From: a virus
Reading direction: 5' to 3' (one strand)
Virus record (IMG/VR): IMGVR_UViG_3300032116_008492
Span: 1 to 36,313 of that record
DNA length: 36,313 nucleotides
Positions 1 to 7,197 of this stretch are shown piece after piece. How positions within the stretch are numbered: position 1 is the first letter of the stretch; each line of letters begins with the position of its first letter. The position numbers were made by a program, and so were the translations under genes. The notes beneath the pieces were generated by a model. It made no database searches and was not told the origin of the DNA. It was given only the letters and a program-made list of their open reading frames with translations.

Positions 1-2
1 CA

Positions 3-2630
3 GAGCCGGATCAACAGGAAAAAGATTGGCGAGTTATGGCCAACGATCCTGAATTAGCCAAACTGGACATAGAGTTTACGGGTGTTATCAGTCAACGAGA
101 GATTGCTGATATATTGACCAAAGCAAACTTTATGCTGTATCCAGCAGCGTTTCCTGAAACATATGGCATCTCCTCTATGGAGAGTCTGTGTTACAATACT
201 CCTATCATAACTTGCCGATTTGGCGCACTTGAAGAAATTGCAGTAGAAGGCGCTTGCTATCTAATCGACTATGCTATAGAACCCAACAGCCTATTCGCAG
301 ATATAAATGTTCCGCAACAAGTTGAACAGTTTGTCAAAACTACAGTGGAAGCATATCACAACACCTATCTACATCAACAGAAACAATACTACTGCAACAT
401 CGTTAAAGACATTGCAGGCTGGAATAGTGTAGCACTACAATGGAAACAGCACTTTTATAAAAAGGCAGGTCACTATCTTAACAAACAAGACTATCGTGCT
501 GCAAGCAAAATCAATCATAGATTGCATAAGATATACAATCGCAAGTTTCACAACACAGTTGAGTTGGAAAACTACAAAGTAGGCAAAGAACAGCAGATTG
601 TGGTGATCAGTCCTTTTTACAATTGCAGCAAGTATATTGAAAAATGTATAGCCAGTGTAGCTGCACAAGATTACGACAACTATCTACATTACCTGATCAA
701 CGATGCCAGCACCGACGATTCTGCCGATGTGGTCAAAATAGTATTAAGTAATTTACCGGAAGAACTTAAAGGCAAATTTCTACTGATCAACAACAAAGAA
801 AATAAAGGTGCGGTGCGTAATCAAATAGAAAACATTAAGCCATTAGACGATGCTGCCATTGTGATGTTGCTAGATGGCGATGACAGTTTGATCAACGACA
901 ATACTGTGTTCAGCTATTACAATACTATCTATGATAGCACAACAGAATTTACCTACGGAAGCTGTTGGAGCATGGCGGACAATATTCCATTGATTAGTCA
1001 ACCGTATCCTGAGTCGATCAAACAGAACAAAACTTATAGACAGCATCACTTCAATTGGATCTTGCCCTATACACATTTGAGAACATTTAAAAAGCATTTG
1101 TTAAACAGTTGTGATGATGCGCAGTTTAAAGATGCAGATGGCAAATGGTACAAGGCAGGAGGAGATGGTTCAGTATTCTACGCACTGATTGAAGCAGCTG
1201 ATCCTCTCAAGGTAAAATGCCTGCAAGATGTTGTTTACAACTACAATGACATCAATCCGTTAAACGATTATAAAGTCAACGCAGCAGAACAAAATAAAAA
1301 CGCACGAGAAATAGTGAACATGTCAACCGAAAAAAAAAGAATATTAATAGCCATACCCACAGCGAGGAACATAGAGCCCGAGACGTTCAAGAGCATCTAC
1401 GACCTACAAGTGCCCGAAGGTTACCAAACCACATTTCAATACTTCTACGGCTATAACATTGACCAAGTGCGTAACTTGATAGCTGACTGGGCTGTTAAAG
1501 GATACGACTATCTATTTAGCGTAGACAGCGACATCAGCTTTGCACCCGACACATTGGTAAAACTATTAGCCCATGACAAACCTGTAGTGTCAGGCTTGTA
1601 TATACAGCGCAAGCCCGGTCAACACATTTTAGAAATATACGAACACAATGCAAACGGCGGTGTGTCTAATGTTCCTTATGGCAAAATCAAAGGGCGTGGT
1701 CTAGTAGAAATTGCAGGATGTGGATTTGGTTGCGTATTGGTCAAATCTGAAGTGTTGAAGTCTGTAGGATACCCTCAGTTTAAATATTACAGTGCGCTGG
1801 ATCACAATCACACTGTTAGTGAAGATGTAGACTTTTGTCGTAAGGCTCTGGGCAAAGGATTTAAAATCTATGCTGACACTACAATACAATGCAGACACAC
1901 TGGCAGTTTTACTTTTGCAGTGGACAACAACATTCCTGCCGCAGCACCAGCTGAAGCACCTGACATCAAAGCAAGACTTAGAGAATTGGGCAGTCAGCGA
2001 TTAATCCCTAAAGATCATGTCGACTACTTGACTGCATTAAAAGCACAGGGCTTCGAACCGAGAGTGATCTATGACATAGGCGCCTGTGTACTGCACTGGA
2101 CTAATGAATCTAAACGTATATGGCCCAATGCTGAAACTGTAGCATTTGAAGCCATGGACTCTAGTGAGTTCTTGTATAAAGAACAGGGCTTGAAATATCA
2201 CATAGGTGTGTTGAGCAATGAAACTGGCAAAACTGTGGATTTTTATCAAAACGATTGGCATCCAGGCGGCAACAGCTATTACAAAGAAAATGAAGTTGTC
2301 AACCCTAATGCACCCGACTACTTTAACGAGCAACACAAGCGAACACTAAAAACTGTTACGCTAAATGCTGTAGTTAATTTGAAACAATTTCCTTTGCCAG
2401 ATTTAATAAAAATGGATGTGCAAGGAGCAGAAATGGATGTGTTGCAAGGTGCAAGCGAAGTATTAAAAACTGTTAAGCATGTAATATTGGAGTTGCAAAC
2501 TGTAGAATACAACAAAGGTGCACCTTTAAAAGATACAGTGATTGAATATATGGATAGTATAGGTTTTGATTGTAAGGGCTTGTTCAGCAATAACGGTCCA
2601 GACGGTGATTATCACTTTGTTAAACGCTAA
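3..2630 (+). CDS. Multi-domain glycosyltransferase / FkbM methyltransferase, 5' partial
   Basis: The reading frame is open to the left edge, so the true start lies outside; the first internal ATG is at 36. Numbering from that ATG, four modules are visible. Residues 1-150 are the C-terminal half of a GT4 (GT-B) glycosyltransferase with the E-x7-E pair E41/E49. Residues about 187-400 are a GT2 (GT-A) domain with a DGDD metal motif near 280. Residues about 430-640 are a second GT-A-like domain with a DSD motif near 496. Residues about 650-864 are an FkbM-type SAM methyltransferase (YDIGAC; KMDVQGAE). The third module begins NMSTEKKRILIAIP at an internal ATG (1320), which looks like a former free N-terminus left by gene fusion. 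The likely role is making or modifying a glycan on virion or host surface. Fold calls are good; the sugar substrates are unknown. Confidence 0.85.
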   Translation, partial: EPDQQEKDWRVMANDPELAKLDIEFTGVISQREIADILTKANFMLYPAAFPETYGISSMESLCYNTPIITCRFGALEEIAVEGACYLIDYAIEPNSLFADINVPQQVEQFVKTTVEAYHNTYLHQQKQYYCNIVKDIAGWNSVALQWKQHFYKKAGHYLNKQDYRAASKINHRLHKIYNRKFHNTVELENYKVGKEQQIVVISPFYNCSKYIEKCIASVAAQDYDNYLHYLINDASTDDSADVVKIVLSNLPEELKGKFLLINNKENKGAVRNQIENIKPLDDAAIVMLLDGDDSLINDNTVFSYYNTIYDSTTEFTYGSCWSMADNIPLISQPYPESIKQNKTYRQHHFNWILPYTHLRTFKKHLLNSCDDAQFKDADGKWYKAGGDGSVFYALIEAADPLKVKCLQDVVYNYNDINPLNDYKVNAAEQNKNAREIVNMSTEKKRILIAIPTARNIEPETFKSIYDLQVPEGYQTTFQYFYGYNIDQVRNLIADWAVKGYDYLFSVDSDISFAPDTLVKLLAHDKPVVSGLYIQRKPGQHILEIYEHNANGGVSNVPYGKIKGRGLVEIAGCGFGCVLVKSEVLKSVGYPQFKYYSALDHNHTVSEDVDFCRKALGKGFKIYADTTIQCRHTGSFTFAVDNNIPAAAPAEAPDIKARLRELGSQRLIPKDHVDYLTALKAQGFEPRVIYDIGACVLHWTNESKRIWPNAETVAFEAMDSSEFLYKEQGLKYHIGVLSNETGKTVDFYQNDWHPGGNSYYKENEVVNPNAPDYFNEQHKRTLKTVTLNAVVNLKQFPLPDLIKMDVQGAEMDVLQGASEVLKTVKHVILELQTVEYNKGAPLKDTVIEYMDSIGFDCKGLFSNNGPDGDYHFVKR

Positions 2631-2633
2631 ATA
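2627..2633 (+). promoter_or_regulatory. Late promoter CTAAATA, 5 nt before ATG 2639
   Basis: CTAAATA matches the T4-type late promoter core recognised by the phage sigma factor (gp55 family). It overlaps the stop of the upstream gene and ends 5 nt before the next ATG, so the transcript would begin at or near the start codon. No Shine-Dalgarno sequence fits in between. Confidence 0.55.
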
Positions 2634-2638
2634 TTATC

Positions 2639-2938
2639 ATGAGAGCACAAGAAATAATCAGAGCTGTTTTAAACATGCTCGACCAATCAGAACAACCTGA
2701 CAGCAGACCTGAAGAAATGAGTCCGTTGGCCAACGGTGATGACACTAATCGGTTTAAACAGATAATGGATTTAATTGCCCAAGAACGTCGGGGCGAATTG
2801 CAAAATACTCCTCAAGAAGAATACGCAGACATTGACAGTGTTACTATTCATGCAGGTGGCGGAGTTAATGGTCCAAAACATCCTCACGATCTACGTGTAA
2901 AAGATCCAAGTCAGCACCCTGGCCAACAGGAGTATTAA
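2639..2938 (+). CDS. Hypothetical phage protein with CTS-like N-terminus
   Basis: Ninety-nine residues, acidic and polar, with no domain I recognise. The N-terminus MRAQEIIRAVLNML is an amphipathic helix resembling the N-termini of several other late genes here (MRANEFLKE, MKVNEIISE, MKRNEIIGE), which recall T4 capsid-targeting sequences. The rest is low in hydrophobics and probably disordered, with a GGGVNGPKHPHDLR stretch near residue 75. It is preceded by a late promoter with almost no leader and followed at 1 bp by the next gene, so it belongs to the 2639-6062 late operon. A small virion or internal protein is a guess. Confidence 0.6.
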   Translation: MRAQEIIRAVLNMLDQSEQPDSRPEEMSPLANGDDTNRFKQIMDLIAQERRGELQNTPQEEYADIDSVTIHAGGGVNGPKHPHDLRVKDPSQHPGQQEY

Positions 2939-2939
2939 T

Positions 2940-3197
2940 ATGTCATTAAACGGAATAGCGCACTTGCCCACAAGACAAGAACGACAAGATGCCAAGTTAG
3001 CAATCGCCGAAGCAAAACGCCAAGGCAAAACAGTAGCACCAGATGGTACTATAAGCGGGTCAGTAGATCCTACTGCTCCTTGGTACAGAGACAATAACGT
3101 ATTAGATAAAAATCAACTACCAAACCCTTATAACGGTAATGAAATTGCTCCAGACGACGGCGCATCAACCTTAGTTCAAGGTAGGCCATGGGCGTAA
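2940..3197 (+). CDS. Hypothetical conserved small phage protein
   Basis: Eighty-five residues starting MSLNGIAHLPTRQERQDAKL, a helical K/R/E-rich N-terminus followed by a Pro/Asn/Gly-rich tail ending GRPWA. It resembles small proteins I remember from marine T4-like phages next to a large structural gene, but no function is known to me. An AGGAG box sits 6 nt upstream of the start, inside the end of the preceding gene. The 3' end overlaps the next gene by 10 bp, suggesting translational coupling with the large virion protein. Confidence 0.65.
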   Translation: MSLNGIAHLPTRQERQDAKLAIAEAKRQGKTVAPDGTISGSVDPTAPWYRDNNVLDKNQLPNPYNGNEIAPDDGASTLVQGRPWA

Positions 3198-5101
3198 GAA
3201 ATCAAAATTCGACAGGCTACGTTCATCCAGACGAACCCAACCTGTTAAATCTGCATAAGTCGATGAAGTACAATGCTTCAGGCGAGCCGCAAGTGCGTGT
3301 TCACGTTGACGGCATCAGCTTGGAAGGCGATGTCATTGTAGACAGAGTTAAACTATGGGATGGCACCAACGAGCTAACATTTGACTCTTCAGTCAATGAC
3401 GGCGAAGCATCTCCTACTGTAGTGTTGCCCACAGAAAATCACAACATGGTATTCAACGGTTCAACCTGGGACCGTATGCGTGGCACGATTGCAGATGGAG
3501 TGCTTACGCAGATATCCAATGATCGTATTGCTATTAGCAAAGACAATAACGCCAACGCCGCAGACAATCCTATCTATGTAAATGTAACTAACGGATCACT
3601 AACTGTTAGTGGTAGTGTTAGTATAATCAGTCTACCAGAAGTTGAAATTAAAAACGATATAGACAATCCTATACCTATTAGTAAAAACACCACTGCTAAC
3701 TCTAGCAGCAATCCAATAGACGTTACTGGTTCAGTTGACGCTACTATTAATGGCGAAGTGTCAGTAGCAGGTATGAATCCAGATGCGTTCGGTCGTCAGC
3801 GTGTTAGTGAACTGTTTACACTAGGTGACTACAAACATCTTTATGCTATAGATCCTAACTTTCTAGACAGCGTAAGCAATGGCGGTACTGTGACTTTTGA
3901 TGCTAATCAGGCAGCGGCTGTGTTAGCCACTAGTAGTAACACAAACTCTGTAGCTATACATCAAACTAAGTTCTATCACCACTACCAGCCTGGTAAGAGC
4001 CAATTAATCTATACAAGTGTTGTATTCCACGAACCAGATCGTAATGTGACTAAACGCACGGGTTATTTTGATGATCGTGATGGTATTTACTTTGAACAGG
4101 TAGGCAGCAATACAGCAGATGGATCAACAGTTAGCCCAACTACGCAAACTCTTAACTGGGTGATAAGAACTTACGTAGGCGGATCACCAAATGAAAGCGA
4201 TTATGTAACTACTATCAACGGAACACCTTATACTTATAAACGCCGTGTACCACAGACAGAGTGGAATAGAGATCGCTGTGATGGCACAGGCGGAGAAAAT
4301 AACCCTAGTGGATTTAAACTTGATGTTACTAAGACACAATTGTCTTGGATTGACTTTCAGTGGTTAGGTGTAGGCCGTGTTCGTTGCGGCTTTGTACATA
4401 ATGGTGAGTTGATTACGGCACACGAATACTATCACAGTAATGTATTACCCACAGTTTATATGAGTAATCCTAACTTGCCTGTTCGCTGTGAAATACGCAA
4501 TACAGGAACGACACCCGGCGGCGAAATGGATCAGATTTGTTCATCTGTAATGAGCGAAGGTGGATATATTGAATCAGGTATTGATTGGAGCGTTTATTCG
4601 ACAGAACGAGCAACACCTACACCAGGACGCACTAAGTTACCTGTTATTGCTATTAGATTGAAAAACAGTTTTCAAGGATACCCTAACAGATTGAGTGTAC
4701 GTCCGTTAACCCTGAGTTTATTTGCTAGAACAGAACCTATTGTGTTTGAATTTGTTAAACTACGTAGTGTGGCTGACCTCAGTACAGCATTGAACGACGG
4801 AGTATTAACTTGGACGTCAGCAGACTCGGATAGCGGTGTTGAGTATTGTACCAATGCTACTGCCTATGTAGAAGCCAATGCTGATCGATTTGCTTCAGGT
4901 TATGTACCAGCAGGCTCCAGCCAAAACAGTCTAAGTCCAGTGTCTACAGGCACACTGACTTCTGCTAAGAAGAACATTATTAGTCAAAATATAGACAGTA
5001 CTGGTAGTGAAATATTTGTAGTAGTAGCCAGCACTGTGTTTGCTGGTAATAATTTAACTGCTGATGTAGCTTGTAGTATTCAGTGGCGGGAGATTTATTA
5101 A
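3188..5101 (+). CDS. Large virion structural protein
   Basis: A 637-residue, beta-rich, Ser/Thr/Asn/Gly-rich protein without signal peptide or membrane segment. The N-terminal 200 residues contain repeated short beta units (DNPIPISKN / DNPIYVNV / SSNPIDVTG), typical of phage fibre or baseplate-periphery proteins. Residues about 200-510 look like a compact domain rich in Trp, Tyr and Arg, with GMNPDAFGRQRVSE at its start. The arrangement resembles a conserved cyanomyophage structural protein. It overlaps the upstream gene by 10 bp, and its stop codon overlaps the next ATG (TAATG at 5099-5103). Virion location is inferred from composition and neighbours; the exact position in the particle is unknown. 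Confidence 0.7.
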   Translation: MGVRNQNSTGYVHPDEPNLLNLHKSMKYNASGEPQVRVHVDGISLEGDVIVDRVKLWDGTNELTFDSSVNDGEASPTVVLPTENHNMVFNGSTWDRMRGTIADGVLTQISNDRIAISKDNNANAADNPIYVNVTNGSLTVSGSVSIISLPEVEIKNDIDNPIPISKNTTANSSSNPIDVTGSVDATINGEVSVAGMNPDAFGRQRVSELFTLGDYKHLYAIDPNFLDSVSNGGTVTFDANQAAAVLATSSNTNSVAIHQTKFYHHYQPGKSQLIYTSVVFHEPDRNVTKRTGYFDDRDGIYFEQVGSNTADGSTVSPTTQTLNWVIRTYVGGSPNESDYVTTINGTPYTYKRRVPQTEWNRDRCDGTGGENNPSGFKLDVTKTQLSWIDFQWLGVGRVRCGFVHNGELITAHEYYHSNVLPTVYMSNPNLPVRCEIRNTGTTPGGEMDQICSSVMSEGGYIESGIDWSVYSTERATPTPGRTKLPVIAIRLKNSFQGYPNRLSVRPLTLSLFARTEPIVFEFVKLRSVADLSTALNDGVLTWTSADSDSGVEYCTNATAYVEANADRFASGYVPAGSSQNSLSPVSTGTLTSAKKNIISQNIDSTGSEIFVVVASTVFAGNNLTADVACSIQWREIY

Positions 5102-5532
5102 TGTATCGCAAGTATATCCGCATAGTAGAAGCAGCCAACAAGGGCTGTCCTATTGCCACACATGACATCGATGTTAACTTAAAGAATCGTCAAAAGGCCA
5201 TTAATGAGTATCACTATGGACCTGCCAATCCTGATCAAGCTGGAGACTATTGGAGCAAGAGCGCAAAGATATTCAACGTAACCTCAACCACTGCTAAAAC
5301 AATGTTATGTGGAAACTGTGCGGCATTTGATGTTAGCGACAGTATGAGAGAGTGTATAAGCACAGGCATAAAGGGCGATGAAACAGCAATAGATGCTAAT
5401 GCAACTATTAACTTATCAGATTTAGGATATTGCAACTTTCTACACTTTAAATGTGCTGGCACACGTTCATGCAAGGCCTGGGTCACTGGTGGACCAATCA
5501 CTGAAAAAGATAAAAATAAATCTGCTGATTAA
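5101..5532 (+). CDS. Cysteine-rich phage protein, possible metal or Fe-S binding
   Basis: The start at 5101 is chosen because it overlaps the preceding stop as TAATG; an in-frame ATG at 5083 would lie inside the upstream gene. The 143-residue product has a C-G-N-C pair (MLCGNCAAF) followed by single cysteines in RECIST, LGYCNF, FKCAG and RSCKAW, and ends with a WVTGGPI-containing tail. The spacing suggests a metal or iron-sulfur site, reminiscent of small HiPIP-like proteins in cyanophage genomes. No catalytic motif is seen. It lies between a virion protein and a methyltransferase-like protein in the same operon. Confidence 0.65.
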   Translation: MYRKYIRIVEAANKGCPIATHDIDVNLKNRQKAINEYHYGPANPDQAGDYWSKSAKIFNVTSTTAKTMLCGNCAAFDVSDSMRECISTGIKGDETAIDANATINLSDLGYCNFLHFKCAGTRSCKAWVTGGPITEKDKNKSAD

Positions 5533-5537
5533 CGCCT

Positions 5538-6062
5538 ATGATATTAGAGTCAAGTCCGTTAACGTTGAGGGGTAGTTGTTCAGATGACCTGCTTATAAGT
5601 AAGCTGCATCTTGCAAGAGAACTTAAACGACTCAAATACGATCGTCATGATAAGATCTACAACTTGGGCAGTTGGTATGGTAATATAGGACCAGCGTTGG
5701 TTAATCAGGGAATCAAGTTTAATCAACTATTAAACGTGGACATAGATCCCGGGGTTGTTGATGATGCAGCTCGAGTAGCAGATCATTTTGATATAACACA
5801 TTTAGTAAAGCATCTAACTGGTGATGCTAATAAGTTGAACTATAAAAATCCAAGTCTGATAATCAATACCAGTTGCAACAACATTGAGGGCAGTAATTGG
5901 TTTGATCGTATACCTAAAGGCACCCTGGTAGCACTACAAACAAGAGATATGCCTGATTTTAAAACGCTGTTTCCATTAAGTGAGACCATGCATTTTAGTA
6001 GAATGCACCTTAAAGACCCAGAAGAACGATATACACGACTGACCTGGATAGGAATAAAATAA
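5538..6062 (+). CDS. SAM-dependent methyltransferase-like protein
   Basis: A 174-residue protein with a Rossmann-type methyltransferase pattern: LGSWYGNIG near residue 42 as motif I, LLNVDIDP near 66 as the acidic end of beta-2, GDANKLNY near 97, and LIINTSCNNIEGSNWFDRIPKG near 107-127 as the beta-4 region. It resembles a class of methyltransferase-like proteins common in T4-like marine phages. The catalytic base and target are not evident. It starts 5 bp after the preceding gene and is the last gene before the terminator at 6066. Confidence 0.7.
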   Translation: MILESSPLTLRGSCSDDLLISKLHLARELKRLKYDRHDKIYNLGSWYGNIGPALVNQGIKFNQLLNVDIDPGVVDDAARVADHFDITHLVKHLTGDANKLNYKNPSLIINTSCNNIEGSNWFDRIPKGTLVALQTRDMPDFKTLFPLSETMHFSRMHLKDPEERYTRLTWIGIK

Positions 6063-6065
6063 TAG

Positions 6066-6091
6066 AAAAGGACTCCGAAGAGTCCTTTTTT
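6066..6091. terminator. Bidirectional intrinsic terminator
   Basis: A perfect 10-bp stem, AAAAGGACTC / GAGTCCTTTT, with loop CGAA on the plus strand and TTCG on the minus strand. A T-run follows on both sides. It ends the plus-strand operon (stop at 6062) and the minus-strand phasin-like gene (stop at 6123). The C(UUCG)G tetraloop on the minus strand is the very stable type used in T4 terminators. Confidence 0.9.
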
Positions 6092-6122
6092 ATATTATAA
6101 TGGCTCTATGAGCGATATATTA

Positions 6123-6419
6123 TTATTTTTTTGTATTCTGATTAACGAATGCGTAAAATTTTTCAGCAGCTTCAAGAACCTTCTCAACTCCTGGTACTGT
6201 TGGCATTTCTACCTTGGTAATAACTTCCTGACCTTCTTTGCTAACGCTAGTGCTAAATGCACCCCAATTAGCATGATAGTCATTCCATACTTGGCTCTGT
6301 GCCATTTCTAGCATTTGAGCACGGATCTCGTATCCATTCTTATTGAAACTAACTTGTGGAACAAACTGTTTCATTTTGTCAGCTGCTTCTGTAAATTGTT
6401 TTGTAAATTGTTCTGTCAT
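6123..6419 (-). CDS. Phasin-like small helical protein
   Basis: Ninety-eight residues, almost entirely amphipathic helix, with segments TEAADKMKQFVPQ, EIRAQMLEMAQSQVW and PGVEKVLEAAEKFYAFVNQ. Helix pattern, length and composition are those of the phasin family, which coats polyhydroxyalkanoate granules in proteobacteria, or of small phasin-like chaperones. The AGGAG box lies 5 nt before ATG. It is encoded opposite to all neighbours, has its own probable sigma70 promoter (6473-6501) and 5' hairpin, and ends at the shared terminator. It looks host-derived. Family assignment is by pattern only; the function in infection is unknown. Confidence 0.65.
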   Translation of the reverse strand: MTEQFTKQFTEAADKMKQFVPQVSFNKNGYEIRAQMLEMAQSQVWNDYHANWGAFSTSVSKEGQEVITKVEMPTVPGVEKVLEAAEKFYAFVNQNTKK

Positions 6420-6450
6420 AATATTCTCCTATGTGTATGTGTATGACTAT

Positions 6451-6465
6451 CAGCAACCTTTGCTG
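6451..6465 (-). promoter_or_regulatory. 5'-terminal hairpin of the phasin-like mRNA
   Basis: CAGCAA / TTGCTG forms a 6-bp stem with a 3-nt loop. It sits directly at the transcription start predicted from the promoter at 6473-6501, where a 5'-terminal stem commonly protects mRNA from decay. Confidence 0.5.
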
Positions 6466-6472
6466 ATGTAAT

Positions 6473-6501
6473 ATTATATATCTTTTTTAGATATAAAGCA
6501 A
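6473..6501 (-). promoter_or_regulatory. Sigma70 promoter for the phasin-like gene
   Basis: On the minus strand TTGCTT, a 17-bp spacer and TATAAT (plus-strand ATTATA at 6473-6478) form a near-consensus promoter. The predicted start is near 6466, about 45 nt before ATG at 6419. Confidence 0.6.
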
Positions 6502-6528
6502 TAATTTGTGGCAATATTAAAGAAGATT

Positions 6529-6627
6529 TCAGTAATAATGTCTAGATGATTGACTTTGGCGATATTCAGCGATGACTTCTGCCCAACTGATCAATCCTTC
6601 GTAGATAGTGTTAATAATTTTTTTCAT
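6529..6627 (-). CDS. Small 32-residue protein MKKIINTIYEG...
   Basis: A 32-residue minus-strand frame starting at 6627, with core WAEVIAEYRQ and an end rich in Ser, Arg, His and Tyr (SRHYY). An AGGAAGGA ribosome-binding site lies just upstream, inside the end of the preceding gene. Its ATG overlaps the TGA of that gene (ATGA), which argues for coupled translation and a real gene. It resembles short proteins with a WAE-x-x-x-EYR core in proteobacteria, but I cannot name a family firmly. It ends about 110 bp before the phasin-like start. Confidence 0.6.
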   Translation of the reverse strand: MKKIINTIYEGLISWAEVIAEYRQSQSSRHYY

Positions 6628-6800
6628 AGGTATCCTTCCTTTTGGGAGTTAAATTGTCGGATGTAGTTTTCCAACTGTGCGGCATCGGTAATGCCTTTGG
6701 TGTTTAGATATGCATCTAAACGGCTTTGGTAACTAGAACCTGGGAACATTTCGGATAGACGTTCCATGATCCTAATCATTTGCTCTGATAGATATTTCAT
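6624..6800 (-). CDS. DUF3563-like 58-residue protein
   Basis: A 58-residue frame, MKYLSEQMIRIMERLSEMFP at the start, then YQSRLDAYLNTKGITDAAQLENYIRQF. The second half (R-x-x-AYL-x(5)-D-x-x-x-LE-x-x-I/R) is close to the DUF3563 pattern of small Burkholderiales and other proteobacterial proteins. An AGGA box lies 7 nt before ATG (6798-6800). The stop overlaps the start of the 32-residue gene downstream. Both small genes and the phasin-like gene lie on the minus strand within a plus-strand genome, consistent with a host-derived accessory cassette. Family assignment is from memory of the pattern. Confidence 0.6.
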   Translation of the reverse strand: MKYLSEQMIRIMERLSEMFPGSSYQSRLDAYLNTKGITDAAQLENYIRQFNSQKEGYL

Positions 6801-6852
6801 GTTATAATCCTAGTGTAAGTGTGTATAGAAACATATCATGGTTTCTACTGAG

Positions 6853-6859
6853 TATTTAT
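6853..6859 (-). promoter_or_regulatory. Possible late promoter for the minus-strand cluster
   Basis: On the minus strand this reads ATAAATA, the late-promoter core, about 52 nt upstream of ATG 6800. No convincing sigma70 promoter was found for these small genes, so this is the best candidate. It could be chance in AT-rich DNA. Confidence 0.3.
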
Positions 6860-6907
6860 GTTCTAGTAAATTAAGTACTAGGAAAAGTTATAAGCAAAGT
6901 AAAAACG

Positions 6908-6914
6908 GTAAATA
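6908..6914 (+). promoter_or_regulatory. Possible late promoter GTAAATA
   Basis: GTAAATA lies 22 nt before ATG 6937 with an AAGGAAG ribosome-binding site in between, matching the layout of the stronger late promoters nearby. The G in the first position is less typical. Confidence 0.4.
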
Positions 6915-6936
6915 TACAAAAGGAAGTGTCGCTAAG

Positions 6937-7197
6937 ATGAAAAAGAGCACAAGATCAATACTGCAAGAACTCAGCGAGATGGGCGTAAATCGTAATAAGG
7001 ATTTAGTCATCGAGAGCCGAGGATCAAACCTCATCGAAAGTGCTATCAATCTACTCAGTTTGATAAAAGAAAACTACGACATTGAAACCGCGGCAGAACT
7101 AGAGCGCAGATTTATTAACGCTATACGCACAGCAGAGCCTGCTAAATTCAAACGCGGCATTAAAAAGATACAGGAATCAAGAGATGATACTCAATGA
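6937..7197 (+). CDS. Hypothetical conserved small phage protein
   Basis: The start at 6937 is preferred over an in-frame ATG at 6838 because an AAGGAAG ribosome-binding site and a late-type promoter lie between them. The extra N-terminus (K/S/T-rich, 33 residues) looks non-coding. The 86-residue product, MKKSTRSILQELSEMGVNRN, has a central LIESAINLLSLIKENYDIETAAELERRFINAI helical region typical of a small conserved protein of marine T4-like phages. No function is known to me. It overlaps the nucleotidyltransferase-like gene by 14 bp and probably feeds the same late operon. Confidence 0.65.
   Translation: MKKSTRSILQELSEMGVNRNKDLVIESRGSNLIESAINLLSLIKENYDIETAAELERRFINAIRTAEPAKFKRGIKKIQESRDDTQ

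Noticed and set aside
6108-6311. A 67-codon plus-strand frame over the phasin-like gene
   Set aside because: It is hydrophobic, Cys/Phe-rich junk typical of the reverse of a helical gene; the minus-strand gene has the ribosome-binding site, promoter and hairpin.
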